A DNA stretch of 64,000 bases from Diphasiastrum complanatum. Taxonomy: Eukaryota; Streptophyta; Lycopodiopsida; Lycopodiales; Lycopodiaceae. Shown here in pieces: positions 11,816 through 22,439 of this stretch; the first letter of the stretch is position 1; every line of letters begins with the position of its first letter. The stretch covers positions 34,628 through 98,627 of the forward strand of contig MU831881.1 in NCBI GenBank assembly GCA_029204225.1. Reading direction: 5' to 3'. Below the pieces are notes generated by a model. It was not told the DNA's origin. It did no database searches and worked only from the letters and a program-made list of their open reading frames with translations. The position numbers and the translations under genes were made by a program.

Positions 11816-12597
11816 TCAACCTCAAAGCATGAGAGTTCCAAGTGGGTCCTCAATGACAATGGCCGAGTCATCAAATTGCATGCAAGTTGTCCATTCAAGT
11901 GTGCATCTTGCAAGGGTGGTGAGCATTGGAGAGTCTACTATCTTTGAGTACTTTTTGAAAAGTAGTAGTAGACATGAAGTGACTTGTTTCTTACCTTTAA
12001 GATTCATGGTGTTTATTACTTTGTATGACAAGGCAATGAAATGGGATGCTTTGAAATCTATATTTGTTGTTGATAAAGCAATTTCATTAGAATAACTATT
12101 TTTGTAATAGTTTGAATAGAGTCATAAAAGATGAAACATCATTTGTATTGGAAATATTTGGATCCACATGCTCTGTGCATGATCATTCCAATGTAAGGAC
12201 CAAAGATTATCCTATTTCAATGATAGGAATAATGGTAGTGTTTTGCTCTTCAAGTAGAGATTGTAGAATCTACTTGTTTTCCATCAAAGAAGTTGTCAAT
12301 GGTGGAAATGTGATCTTTCAAAAGTGGAAGGTTTGTAAACCTGAAGAAGCACCTTTGGATCAACAACTTATTCAATTCATTGATGGTTTGGAGTCAAGTC
12401 AAGTGGAGGAGCAAGCTCAAGACCCAAGGACTCCAAGAAGGACCTTTAGTATCAAGATGGAGCCATCAAGGCTCAATCATATGGATCAAGCAAGGCAAGT
12501 TGTCTTTGGCAACATTATTTATGCACTTAATATTTTAATTGATGTATCTTCAAGTGCACAAAATGCCTTGGAATCCATGGCTTGGCATGATGTATAG
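11816..12597 (+). pseudogene. Family-specific region and integrase-C-like end, copy A
   Basis: The frame ending at 12095 continues past protease with NCMQVVHSSVHLARVV, EYFLKSSSRHEV and FLPLRFMVFITLYDKAMKW, which I cannot match to an integrase core. A stop at 12093-12095 is followed by the frame 12112-12597: FGSTCSVHDHSNVRTKDYP and YLFSIKEVVNGGNVIFQKWK, which resembles the C-terminal part of copia integrase where the DVVF motif normally sits. It ends at QNALESMAWHDV then TAG. RT and RNase H should follow but do not. Copy B encodes the same region in one uninterrupted frame (50427-51194). Confidence 0.75.
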
Positions 12598-12796
12598 TTT
12601 TTGAAGTGTGCTACATGACACATTTAGGGAACATCTTGTAAGGGATCAGAGGTGGTGAAAGATCCTTCATGGACATCATTCTCTATTGGAGTCTCAAAAG
12701 TTCCTTGTTTGTAGCTGGATTTTTTAGACACTTCTAAAAGCTCTCATTCATCTATTCTGAGAGTTGTAAATAGATCAAGCTAAATTTGAGGAGGAG

Positions 12797-12985
12797 TGTG
12801 AAGAATTGTCAAAAATTGACAAATCTAGCTTGATCAAAGACCATGTAGAACATTGTAAATATTGTGTATAATTGGGTTCCACACATGTAAGGACAAGATT
12901 CCACGTGGAAACCCACTCCTAATGTAGGTTTGGTCAAGTCAAGAGAGTTGGTCATGTCTATTTGGTGGTCATCCCTACTTTATAG
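12797..12985 (+). repeat. Truncated 3' LTR of copia copy A
   Basis: The purine tract GAGGAGGAG (about 12788-12796) is followed by TGTGAAGAATTGTC, the same start as the 5' LTR at 9111. Similarity to the 5' LTR runs to CTACTTTATAG and stops at 12985, so about 510 bp of the LTR is missing. Confidence 0.85.
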
Positions 12986-13821
12986 TCAGTAACCGAGAAT
13001 AAGTCTGATAATAAGCAGCTCTGCTGATAGTAGTAGCGCAATAGCAATTCTAAAATAAATCTCTAAAAGACTGAACTAGAATGCTCAAGAGAGTTCAAGC
13101 TTGAAAGCTTGATAGAGAGCTAACAACAATACTTTCTGATTGTAAATGATCCACTTGATAAGAGCGCATGAAGCGTTGTGTAATAACACTCAACCCCTTC
13201 ACGATTCACAATAACTTTTCAAATGATTATGAACTTCTTAAAATTGTATGAAATGAACAACTATATATATACTAGGCAAATAGGTCGTCAAATGCAATTG
13301 CCAGTTGGCTGGTGTCCACTGACATTCATCCAGTTCAGAAATTGATTGCTGATAAGTGGTGAAAATTGGCCGTAAATAGTCTGTCTACATAAATGAACCA
13401 AAACTGTCACTCTGCAGAAATGAACTAAAACTACCACAGGCGACAGTGTCACAAAAGGACAACAGTGTCAAATTTATGCGAAAAATGCGACAATGCCCTT
13501 AAATCTCATTCAGGGTTGTCCCACACTTTGCCAGAGTCATTTTGAGGCACTTTGAAAAAAACGAAAAATGCGACTCTATATTTTCACTCGTGATTCCTGT
13601 CAGGCAAAAAATGCAAAAAAGACAACACTGCATTTTTACACGAGATTCCTAATAGGCAAAAAATGTGAGTTGTCAAACTTTGTGTATTTCTGCAGACTGT
13701 GTAAAAACATTTATAAATCTGTAGACCATGTGAAGACACGGGAAAATCTGCAGAATTGCATAAATAATGGATGAAGATTAAAACCGATTAGTCGATTAGT
13801 AAGAAGGAGAATAACCCAACA
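12986..13821 (-). repeat. 3' LTR of copia element X
   Basis: On the - strand it starts TGTTGGGTTATTC right after the purine tract (AATTAAGGGGGAG) and reads to 12986. It holds a TATATATA stretch near 13263 and two copies of a ~52-bp unit containing ATTCCT and TGCATTTTTAC (unit starts 13593 and 13645). A second copy of this LTR lies at 21743-22439 in the opposite orientation. The end at 12986 abuts the truncated LTR of copy A and lacks a clear CA/TG terminus. Confidence 0.8.
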
Positions 13822-13889
13822 CTCCCCCTTAATTTGAATCCTTGAATGCCTTGATCTTCAAACTTAGTTCTACACACAATCTTCTCTGT

Positions 13890-14760
13890 GCTTCCAAACT
13901 TAATGCTTTGGTAAAAATATCTATTGTCATATCTTGCGTTCTACAGTACTACAATCTGACCTCTTCGTTGAGAGCTTTGCTTATGACGAAATGATACTTC
14001 AGTTCAATGTGCTTACTCCTAGAATGAAATCTAGGATTGGTTGATAAAGCAACGACAATTTGATTATCACAAAATAATGTCGTCGGAGTATATTGATTCA
14101 GACCGATATCTGAGAGTAAGTCCCCCAAACAAATTGCTTCCTTTGTAGCTTGAGAGGTTGCGATATACTCTAATTCAGTGGAAAATAGAGCTATCAAAGA
14201 TTTCTTGCGACTGGTCCAAGAAATTGGACCATTGTTGAGGAAGAATGTAAATCCTGAAGTGGATTTACGAGTGTCTACATCTCCTGCCCAACTTGCATCT
14301 GTGTAACCACTGAGTAAATTGAGTTTGTCATTGCCGACTGCTCCATAACAAATGCAAAAGTTCATAGTAGTTTGAAGATATCTCATGACTCTGATAAGAG
14401 CCTTCCAATGTGTTACACCAGGATTAGTCATAAACTGACTAAGAGAGCTAACTGCAAAAGCTATGTCTGGCCTAATATAGATCATGGCGTACATAAGAGA
14501 TCCTATAATAGAATGGTAAATACTCACACATCTGCTGCTTCCCATGAATTGTTTGGGGAGATTGGTCCTTTGACAATTTGAGACCTGGTTCCATTGGTGA
14601 GAGAGCTAACTTGCAATTAATCATATTATATCTGACTAACATGTTGTAGATGTACCTCTGTTGTGTAATGAAGACCAATTTCTGTTTCTAGTCTTTGTGG
14701 ATTTGTATACCAAGGTAGAAATGCATTTTGCCCAGATCGGTCATGTCGAATTCGGTAGAT
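13890..14760 (-). pseudogene. copia X RT C-terminus and RNase H
   Basis: The frame 13949-14545 carries SLMYAMIYIRPDIAFAVSSL, THWKALIRVMRYLQ, GYTDASWAGD (RNase H Asp), RKSTSGFTFFL, STELEYIA, LFCDNQI and SRSKHIELKYHF, the full RNase H signature. A frameshift near 13970 leads into DMTIDIFTKAL at the end. Upstream, [17 protein letters not shown] and QQRYIYNML (14550-14740) are the part of RT that follows the palm. The frame is broken around 14540 and 14700. Confidence 0.85.
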
Positions 14761-15330
14761 AGCATTTGTACATCCATTTGCAAATGATAGCAAAAGTCGA
14801 ATAGAAGAATGCTTGACTACTGGACTGAAGGTCTCAGTGTAATCGATGTTGTATACTTGAGAAAATCCTCTGGCGACAAGTCGTGCCTTTCTCCTGTTGA
14901 TGCTTCCATCTGCATTGTACTTGACTTTGAAAATCCATTTGCAATCAACTATGTTTCTGCTAGCAGGTAATTCGGGTGACAATCGTCCATGTCTAGTTCT
15001 TGATAAGAGATGAATACTCTTTATCCATAGCTTCTTTCCAGAGATCTGAATCAGGCTGACTGAGTGCCTCTTGGATAGATGTCGGTTCCTGAACAAGGTA
15101 GGCCGCAGACTCGTCGATATACCTCACAAGTGGTTTGCTAGTCCTTGAAGATCTTCTGGGAAATAGAGGAAGTTGATTATTTCCATCATACTGTAGTTGT
15201 TGAGCTGCAACATCATCATCTTCTGATTCGTCGTTGATTTGTTGTTCGTCAAAAGTAGAAGAGCTTGGACGTTCAATGGGAATAGTCAACTGAAGAACTG
15301 GAAAGTTCAATGTTTCAGGAGAATCTGAAA
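14740..15330 (-). pseudogene. copia X RT N-terminal part, catalytic core deleted
   Basis: The RT start is clear: [21 protein letters not shown] near 15020-15090, then [20 protein letters not shown] and [25 protein letters not shown], ending [14 protein letters not shown]. The next residues are already [14 protein letters not shown] (other frame), so the roughly 100 residues between, including the YVDD catalytic motif, are missing. The junction is near 14745-14755. Upstream (15100-15330) is the usual hinge rich in acidic and Pro residues. Confidence 0.8.
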
Positions 15331-16600
15331 GGTCGGCTACATGGGAATTGCCTTTTCCTTTGAGGTCTTGAAATTGATCTTGTAGGCTTGATCTGAAGTA
15401 GTGTAGCTGATGAAAATACATTTGATACTTTGGAAGTCGAGTTTCTTCCTGAGATCACAAGGTATTTGCTCAAAAGTAGTACATCCAAAAACTCGTAAGT
15501 TTGATAAAGAAGGTTTGGTACCTGTCCAAATTTCGAATGGTGTTTTGTTTGAGAGACCTTTAGTAGGACATCTGTTCTGAATATAGGTTGATGTTGAAAC
15601 AGCTTCAGCCCAGAAGGTCTTCGGAAGTGTCGCATGTGATAACATGCACTTTGTCGATTCAACTAAGGTTCTGTTCTTTCTCTCAGCAAGACCATTTGAC
15701 TGAGGCGAATAGGAGGTAATGTATTGTTGCTCAATGCCGTTGTTAAGACAATACTCCTTGAATTCGGTGGAGATGTATTTTTTCCCGTTATCTGACCTCA
15801 GTGCTTTGATTTGTTTGCCAGTTTGATTCTCAATCTGCTCTTTGAATTGTCTGAATTTGATGAAAGCATCTCATATTTGTTTAATGAAATAAACAGCCGT
15901 TCTTCTGGATAATTCTTCAATAAAGCTAATGAAATACGCAATAAAGGAGTTTGCATAGGTCCACATATATTTGTATGAACAACATCTAATAGACCTTTTG
16001 CTGCATGCCTATGGTTTGATCTAAAAGGAATCCTAGCCTGCTTTCCAAAGATGCAGCTATGACAGACATGGAGATCGACCTTACTAGAAGGATTGTCGAG
16101 ATCAAGAACCATGGATTGTCTGGACATGTTCAAAATAGATGCATAATTCAAGTGTCCTAAGCGATGATGCCATAGTAATGCTTTATTGACCAGAACAGAG
16201 GTTTTCAAGGCCTGACTAGACTTAGAATAACAATGTGCCAATCTATATAAGTAACTCTGCCTCTTGCCGAGTGCAAGGATCTTATTACTCCTTTCAATAA
16301 TTTTGCGTTGATCAAATTCGAATTCTACCTTATGATTTAAATCTATAATTCTACTTACTGATAACAAATTTGTAGAGAGTTTAGGAACATATAAGACCTT
16401 TGATAGTAGTTTGAATCGATCATGCTAGAATCACAATCTTATAGTACCTTCACTTTCAATAGTGTGAGTACTATTTTTCCAAGATGAACAAATTTCTTCA
16501 TGCTATAAGACATGTAGGAGTTGAAAATCTCACATTGATTGGTCATGTGTTGAGTTGCTCCAGAATCAAGAAACCATGAATCATCCAAAAATGCGCTTTG
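15331..16600 (-). pseudogene. copia X protease, GAG-pre-integrase and integrase
   Basis: From the upstream side: protease WFLDSGATQHMT near 16540-16580; LLSVSRIIDLNHKVEFEFDQ; GAG-pre-integrase LWHHRLGHLNYASILNMS and the HHCC zinc ligands ending VCHSCIFGKQARIPF (about 16030-16190). The integrase core follows across frames: a D-D-35-E-type series with ALRSDNGKKYISTEF, PQSNGLAERKNRTLVE and LPKTFWAEAVSTSTYIQNRCPT (15540-15850), and the C-terminal FGCTTFEQIPCDLRKKLDFQS. At least three frame changes between 15650 and 15980 make it non-functional. Confidence 0.85.
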
Positions 16601-16860
16601 TCATTTGACCATGAATGTGCCTTCGTCCACTTCGACCTGGGGAGATGATATTTGCTTGTTGATCCTTTTGCTTGGCTTCATTTTTCGCTTGGAGAATTCG
16701 GCAATCCTTGATCTCAGGGTTACTGCACTTGCAATACCTGCACAACATCTTTTTCTTCGACTGTGGATTTGATGATTGTACTTGACTTTGAGTCAGCTTC
16801 TGATTCATTGCAGCCTTCTTGGAGCTTTTCTACTTCTGTCGCTTAGAGCCTTTGTTGACA
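16581..16860 (-). pseudogene. copia X gag C-terminal zinc knuckle
   Basis: The frame 16581-16808 has CRYCKCSNPEIKDC, a CX2CX4-N-X4-C variant of the CCHC knuckle in which His is replaced, preceded by Lys/Gln-rich residues. It lies directly upstream of the protease on the - strand, as expected for gag. The rest of gag (16860-17260) could not be read in any frame. Confidence 0.55.
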
Positions 16861-17267
16861 TATAGAGCTTGAGAGGAGGAACTAGACAAAGTGTCTTGAC
16901 TTCTTCTATTGTCTTCTTGCAGCAACATAGTGATAAGGTCTACATTTTAAATTTTCACAAATGACACATCCATTCAGCTTGTCTGCAATAAGACCAGCTT
17001 TACTTTGATAATCCATCTAAAACTTAGTCTGTCGATTGTATCGATGATGCTAAGATGTAGTAATGCCAACAACATGAAATCAATTATCTGATATTGAAAG
17101 GTTGAAAGGAAGAGTTTGATATCAATTTGATATTGCAAAAGATATCAAGTATTAGAGATTTTGCTCTGATATTGAAATAATATTAGGCTCTAATAGAGAT
17201 CACAGGTCTGATATCGTGATAGTTCAAATAAAGAAGTAGTGATCTAGCACTAATACTATGGAAGAAT

Positions 17268-17279
17268 GCTCTGATACCA
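17268..17279 (-). other. Primer-binding site of copia X
   Basis: The + strand reads GCTCTGATACCA, the complement of TGGTATCAGAGC, marking the start of the internal region of a - strand copia element. On the + strand TGTCAAAAATAGG follows, a possible LTR terminus. Confidence 0.85.
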
Positions 17280-18059
17280 TGTCAAAAATAGGATGGATAA
17301 TGTAATGCGGAAACTTTCTACTTCCAATGCATGACTACGCCTATAAAAAATTGAACAAAGCAGTAGTGATGATAATTATGTTCAATCTTTAGCAACTAAC
17401 TTTGAAATTGCTAGATACTAAGTGATTACATACCCAAATATAAAGTATTGAATTCTCAAACAGTTTCTATCAGTTACAAAAGCAATACAGAGATGCAGGC
17501 ATTCTGACATATACTGAATGCAATAAGAAGATAATATTGATTCCAAAAAATAACATTAAAAAAGTGCTGATTACAAACATATTCTAGCTATGTTTTGAGA
17601 TCCAACAAGCTTGTCCTAGCTTTCATTTCCCCTTACTCATCTAAGATCAAATAGACCAAAAGTCGGATGCCACATCCTGGCTTTTTGGCGTCAAATGCAC
17701 ATGATTTTTTTTATGCACATATTCAAAGTTACAAAGGTAAAACCAAATGCTCATGCCAGTATGCGAAGTTGTAGATAAGAGCAAATGCTCATGCTCTCAT
17801 GCTTAGCCATATCACAAAGATAAAAACAAATTCTCATGCTGACATGCTAAGCAAATTCTCATGCTCTCATGCTCAGTCATATCACAAAGATAGAAGCAAA
17901 TGCTCATGTTGGCATGCTCAGTTGTACAAAAAATCAAATGCTCATGCTCACATGCTCAGCCATGTTGAATGACCAAGGGGGACCACTCTAAACCTGTCAG
18001 CAAGCAAGCCTCCAATCCAGTTGTGCTTGAGTTTGACACGTCCTTTTCCATAGAGCAGA
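17280..18059. other. No gene; possible 5' LTR remnant of copia X
   Basis: The position next to the primer site predicts an LTR, and the sequence starts TG on the + strand as required, but I could not align it with the LTR at 12986-13821. It contains a minisatellite (17745-17955). Confidence 0.35.
17745..17955 (+). repeat. Irregular minisatellite, CAAATGCTCATGC-type units
   Basis: The core CAAATGCTCATGC(T/C)..CATGCT(C/T)AG recurs about six times with spacers such as CATATCACAAAGATA(A/G)AA; spacing varies roughly from 35 to 65 bp. The repeated CTCATGCTCTCATGCTCAG pieces are themselves internally repetitive. Confidence 0.75.
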
Positions 18060-18655
18060 TGGATGTCCCATAGGGTGAGTCATCTGGGGCTACCACTTCA
18101 CAAGAAATCTCATCCCCAGTGAATCACACTCAAAGGAGACTAACAAGGGCACAACCACGCCAAGTTCCAAAACCATATTCAAAAAACTCTTGAAGAATCC
18201 ATCAAGAGTATGAGGCAACTTTTCTAGATGAGGAGATGCGGGGAGGCTATGTCTTGCCATGCTCTCAAGCCTACATGAAGGGAAAAGAAAAGCATACCAT
18301 CAAGCAGTTGGCATCTCAACCTACATGGTGCAACGTCCTCTTCAAGGACGACAAAAAAATCTTGTTGGAATATTTCAGAATTCCCGGATATCTACGCGTG
18401 GATCCCCATTATCTGTCCATCCCCAACATGAGACATGGCTAGAAAAGAAGGACAACAATGCACTACCTAACTGGCCAATCATTCCCAACTCTAGGGGCTC
18501 GAACAACCAAGCCAACTTCCACATACGCCCTATCCAGAGTAGTTCTACACCAAGCATCGCCATTCGGTCGACCTAACAGTGCGCTGTGGCAGCCCTCAAC
18601 TGTAAGGAACTCTCTTTCCTCAGTCCCTTGAGTTCCATTGGCAACATTCCTTGGT
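18060..18655 (+). pseudogene. Gypsy-type ORF3 C-terminal domain, first part
   Basis: A frame containing FLDEEMRGGYVLPCSQAYMK, TWCNVLFKDDKK and YLRVDPHYLSIPN (18215-18430) matches the C-terminal domain of the extra ORF in gypsy-2 (- strand, about 59003-59190: LRGGWVLKFK, AWRITVFEK, QLRVDPYYMPMS). A stop and frame change then lead to ALPNWPIIPNSRGSNNQANFH, matching TPNWPIIHQPYSSTISVDFH at about 58870-58960. ALNCKELSFLSPLSS (to about 18630) matches MFAKDLTLLASV. Homology stops near 18655 and resumes at 20701, so the ORF is split by about 2 kb of inserted DNA. Confidence 0.65.
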
Positions 18656-19473
18656 GACAAAATTTTCAGAATTCACATGTGTGGGGATGATCCACAAGTA
18701 TGATAGATCTTATTAAGCTTTATGATTAGCACAATAATATGATTCTAGATTGAATAGCAAGATCTAGTACAGAACTTATGGCTTAACCACAATCTAGCAT
18801 GCTAAGAATCAGAGAATGATAGCAATGAATCATAAATGAGCAAAAGTACAAGAAATTAGTGTATGAGCATTAGCCTCAACACGAGTTAGAGAGAGAAAAT
18901 GAGAGGGATATCAAGCAAAATTGTTGTAGATCCAAAATGGCATGAGATAGCTACAAAGCTTTGGTTCTTCATAAAAAATTATGAGAATAGCTACACATAT
19001 TTATGGAGTCTGAGGTAGTTCGAGGTAGAACCACATCCATCCACCTTTCAATCACATCTAAAGTGGAAACTAAAGTCTAAGTGACATTTGTCACATCTCA
19101 TGCATGTATCTCTATCTACTTTTCCCAAGTGTCCTAGTTCTAACTAGAATTGTACAAGTCATCATGCATGTGTCCATTTCACTTTGTGCATGCCTTGCAT
19201 GTCACTATGGATCACTTACAATAAATGCATGTGATATGCCACGAGTTTCTACAAGCATATTTTCGCCATTTCTAAGTCTACAATCTATATGCAAGTTGTA
19301 TTCAACCATCTAGACATGTGAAACTCACATAGCTCAAGTTTCATCTAGGCCAAATTTGGCATTTACATTTATTGCTAGAAACCAATGATAAACTTGTTAC
19401 TGTTTACGATTTATTGTTGACAATTGTTACCAGCTGTAAGTAGTTGTGGGCTAGTCTATAGTCACCTACTAGT

Positions 19474-19558
<85 letters not shown>

Positions 19559-20464
19559 GGGGTTCATTATACTCTCTTTTCAGTTAGTGTGATATACAGT
19601 GATTGTGTGCTCTTCCTCCTCCTTATGGTGATTGCTTATGAAGATAGATAACAAGCTGGCCTCAAGTATTCATCACCCAACCATAGCTAGATCCAAGCTC
19701 CAAGCAAGACCTATCTAGCAACCCCTTGCTAACCATAAACAAATCACAAGCATACCGCAACACTCCCTAGCATACTCAAAATCCAAACCCTACTTATGTC
19801 CCATACCATAAGCAAGATCCAAACCTCAAGCATACTACCACAAGAAAGTACTCTACACACTAGTAGCAACACTAGAGCATAAGCCAAGCAAACAAGAGAG
19901 ATCTCTCTCTCCCAATGGGCGCCCTACTACCCTCATATAGATGGCCCATGGACCCCTCAAATGCACTTTGAAGTTCCATGCTCATCCAATGAGAGAGAGA
20001 GAAGCCTAGGGGAGTTAAAGAATCTCCAAGAGCCTCCATAGGCTTATGGAATGTCAAGAGACTCCTTCCATAACCTATGACTCTTTGAATGCCTTTCTTG
20101 TAGGAGTTGGGAACTCAATGGACACCTTAGAAGGGCACCCTCCTACTAGGACCCATTGCCCAAGTTGTGCAAGTATACTTTGGTCCTAGACCAATAAAGT
20201 GATATGGTTCAAGGTTGAGGCCCAAGGTTTAGAAATATAGTCATCCAATGACTTTCTAACACCTCTCTAGGTTCCATACCTCCATCCAAGGCATAGACAC
20301 CTACCTGTCCTTAACCAAGGACACTAGTACCTTAATCTAAGGCACCTACCCTTAATACTAAGGGTACCCCTTATCCAAGGGTCACGTGACTCCATACCTC
20401 TAACTAAGGTATAGTCACTTGCCTGTCCTTATCCAAGGGCACATAACATTCCTTCCCCCTAAAC
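18656..20464. mobile_element. Insertion splitting ORF3; likely chromovirus LTR
   Basis: This DNA separates two halves of one homologous ORF. At its right edge is a chromodomain end on the - strand (20465-20660), followed by a purine tract (GGGGGAAGGAA) and then TGTTATGTGCCC reading leftward from 20448. The part left of 20448 is therefore probably the chromovirus 3' LTR. It contains repeats of CCTTATCCAAGGG-like units (20280-20440) and a CT/TA microsatellite. I could not define the left LTR end. Confidence 0.45.
19474..19556. repeat. (CT)n/(TA)n microsatellite
   Basis: About 27 bases of CT repeats directly followed by about 55 bases of TA repeats. Confidence 0.97.
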
Positions 20465-20660
20465 TTAAATTTTTCCTTGTAGGAAAAAATTTGGAAAATT
20501 CTTCTGGAGATCAGCCTTCTTTTCCCAGGTATCCTCCTCTTCTGATTTGCCCCTCCACCTGACTAAAAATTCCGGAAGCACTCTACTCCATAGAGTTTTC
20601 TGCCGGCTATTAACAATCGCCTCGGGTTCAGGTGGTCCACTCACGGACTCATCACGACCC
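20465..20660 (-). pseudogene. Chromodomain end of a Ty3/gypsy chromovirus
   Basis: On the - strand one open frame reads GPPEPEAIVNSRQKTLWSR, then VLPEFLVRWRGKSEEEDTWE and KKADLQKNFPNFF, ending at a stop at 20465-20467. This is the chromodomain pattern (EFLVRWKG...DTWE) at the C-terminus of chromovirus integrases, which target heterochromatin. A purine tract and LTR-like start follow directly, as expected. The upstream integrase is missing: homology ends near 20700, where ORF3 sequence resumes. Confidence 0.8.
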
Positions 20661-20700
20661 CAACAATTTTTTCCTAGTCTAAAACACTAGGACCAGTTAA

Positions 20701-20941
20701 CCATGGCAAGAATCTACTATCGGGCGGCAATGATGGCATCCGAAGCATGTAGCACACATGGAAAGTGGCAACGCTCTCAATGGTTGCCCTGTAGCTCACA
20801 TGTATTTGGGCCACTGAAATATGATACCACTCTACGGGCCCAGGCTATGATAAACTCATCCAAGAAATCAAGAAACACAATGAAGAGCTGGATCTCGAGC
20901 TGCAAGAAGCACTATATTCAAATGAATTGCCATGGGATTGA
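20701..20941 (+). pseudogene. Gypsy-type ORF3 C-terminal domain, second part
   Basis: RIYYRAAMMASEACSTHGKW and RSQWLPCSSHVFGPLKYD align with LYFHAAMMGGSWKSHFTSW and TSKWIVGAHRCFLPHNLDF of gypsy-2 ORF3 (about 58540-58700, -). A frame change near 20840 leads to YDKLIQEIKKHNEELDLE and LQEALYSNELPWD, then TGA at 20939-20941, which I take as the ORF end. Continues the interrupted ORF from 18060-18655. Confidence 0.6.
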
Positions 20942-21742
20942 CAACCAAGTAGCAGATCAACAGTGGGTCAGGCGAACCACAACTCCCAGCCAGTTTCTGT
21001 TGGGAATCTATTCTTAGAAAATCACTGAACAAGCTCTCCACATGTTTGAAAATGACATCATGGTTCGCCCCTTGTAAAAACAAAAAAATGTATTTAGAAG
21101 AAAAAAGAGTGCTCCATTCAAAAGGCTTTGAAAATTCTAAAGCACAGACCTAAAGACTATGTAAAGAACAAAAGCCTTGTGTTGCTCATTGCGTCTAGTC
21201 GGTTTGGATAGATTATTGAGATGAGATGTGTGAACAAAGTCATCTCAAATAGAATGCTACATTGAGGAAGCCCGCTTGAGAAGGTTGTTCAAAGCTATCC
21301 TTGGAACAACCCCACACTACATTTCAAATTTGTGACTTGTCAATCTCGAAAAAAAAATGGACGAAGAGCAACCTTAGGAGATATCCTCTTTGCATGATCA
21401 TACATTAGCATTTTCTATACATACAAAAAAAGAATGGTTAAAGTGGGTTCTAAATATTGTATGTTCCCTAATCTAGTATTACAGGAAAGTGATGTGTAGT
21501 CAATTAGTCTCTGTATCTTGCATATCCCCAAAACATAGGAATATCTGCAACCAAGGCTTTGAAGGCCCAAGGACAAGGGCCTTCCCTATCGCAAAGCACG
21601 AAAAAAAGTTGTTTTTACTCTTCCCATTGGTGGTTTTATCCTTCCCCACTTTTTTGACCCTTATGGTAAACTGCATTTCCTTGCCATTTCCTCGTTGCTA
21701 GCATCTGCAGGCGATGGAGTTCCATGCGGGTGATGGAGTTTC
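20942..21742. other. No gene seen
   Basis: No recognisable protein. A TGTTGGGAATC at about 20998 could mark the start of a gypsy LTR after ORF3, by analogy with gypsy-2, but no matching end was found. Poly-A runs lie near 21070-21110 and 21340-21430. Confidence 0.4.
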
Positions 21743-22439
21743 TGTTGGATTATTCTCCTTCTTACTAATCGACTAATCAGTTTTAATTTTCATCCATTGT
21801 TTATCCAGTTTTGCGGATTTTCCCGTGTTTTTATATAGTCTATGAATTCACAAATGTTTTTACACAGTCTGCAGAGATACACGGAGTTTGAAACAGTGTT
21901 GCATTTTTCGCCTGTAAGGAATTCCTTGTAAAAATGCAGTGTCATCTTTTTCGTATTTTTCGCCTGACAGGAATCATGAGTAAAAATGCAGAGTCGCATT
22001 TTTTCGCATTTTTTCTAAGTGCCTCAAATGTTAAGGAAATGACTCTAGCAAAGTGTGGGACAACCCTAAATCAAATTTAACGGCACCTTCGGGTTTTTTT
22101 TTGCAAAAACCCGACATTGTCGTCTTTTTGCGACACCTTCGCCAGTGGTAGTTTTAGTTCATTTATGCAAAGTGACAGTTCTAGTTCATTTATGCAGACA
22201 GATTGTTTACGGCCAATTTTCACCGCATATCAGCACTCAATTTCTGAACTGGAAGGATGCCAGCGGACACCAACCAACTGGCAATTTTTTGACGACCTAA
22301 TTGCTTAGTATATATAGTTGTTCATATTCATACATTTTTATCAAGTTAAGAAGTTCTGAAATGATGCATCAACATTGTAAATTGTGAAGGGGCTGAGTGT
22401 TATTACACGACGCTTCATGCGCTCTTATCAAGTAGATCA
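21743..22439 (+). repeat. LTR of the copia X family, truncated
   Basis: Starts TGTTGGATTATTCTCCTTC and follows, in the opposite orientation, the LTR at 12986-13821: CTAATCAGTTTTAAT, the TGCATTTTT/ATTCCT repeat zone (21890-22000), TCATTTATGCAGACAGA, TAGTATATATAG (22310) and ACGCTTCATGCGCTCTTATCAAGT. It stops at 22439, about 140 bp short of the other copy, exactly where copia W's LTR begins. I see no internal region of element X on its left. Confidence 0.85.

Larger units (their letters stand above)
9111..12985 (+). mobile_element. Non-autonomous Ty1/copia element, copy A
   Basis: Order is 5' LTR (9111-9811), primer site, gag, CCHC knuckle, protease, an unusual middle region, an integrase C-terminal-like segment, purine tract and the start of a 3' LTR (12797-12985). 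No GAG-pre-integrase, integrase core, reverse transcriptase or RNase H is present between gag and the 3' LTR. Copy B at 49525-54056 has the same layout in the opposite orientation and reads closely alike, so the deletion is a family trait, not a local accident. The 3' LTR stops at 12985, where sequence of copia element X begins. Confidence 0.85.
12986..17279 (-). mobile_element. Ty1/copia element X, degenerate
   Basis: Reading on the - strand: primer site at 17268-17279, gag knuckle, protease, GAG-pre-integrase, integrase, truncated RT, RNase H, purine tract and 3' LTR (13821 down to 12986). All domains are present except the RT catalytic core, but there are many frameshifts. The sequence above 17279, where the 5' LTR should be, does not obviously match the 3' LTR, so the upstream LTR may be diverged, replaced or lost. 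Confidence 0.85.

Noticed and set aside
17280-17744. 5' LTR of copia X
   Set aside because: It adjoins the primer site, but I could not align it with the 3' LTR at 12986-13821, so it is reported only as a possibility.
19424-19651. A 75-codon frame across the CT/TA microsatellite
   Set aside because: It consists mostly of translated dinucleotide repeat.
21489-21701. A 70-codon + strand frame
   Set aside because: No family resemblance and surrounding sequence is repeat debris; likely chance.
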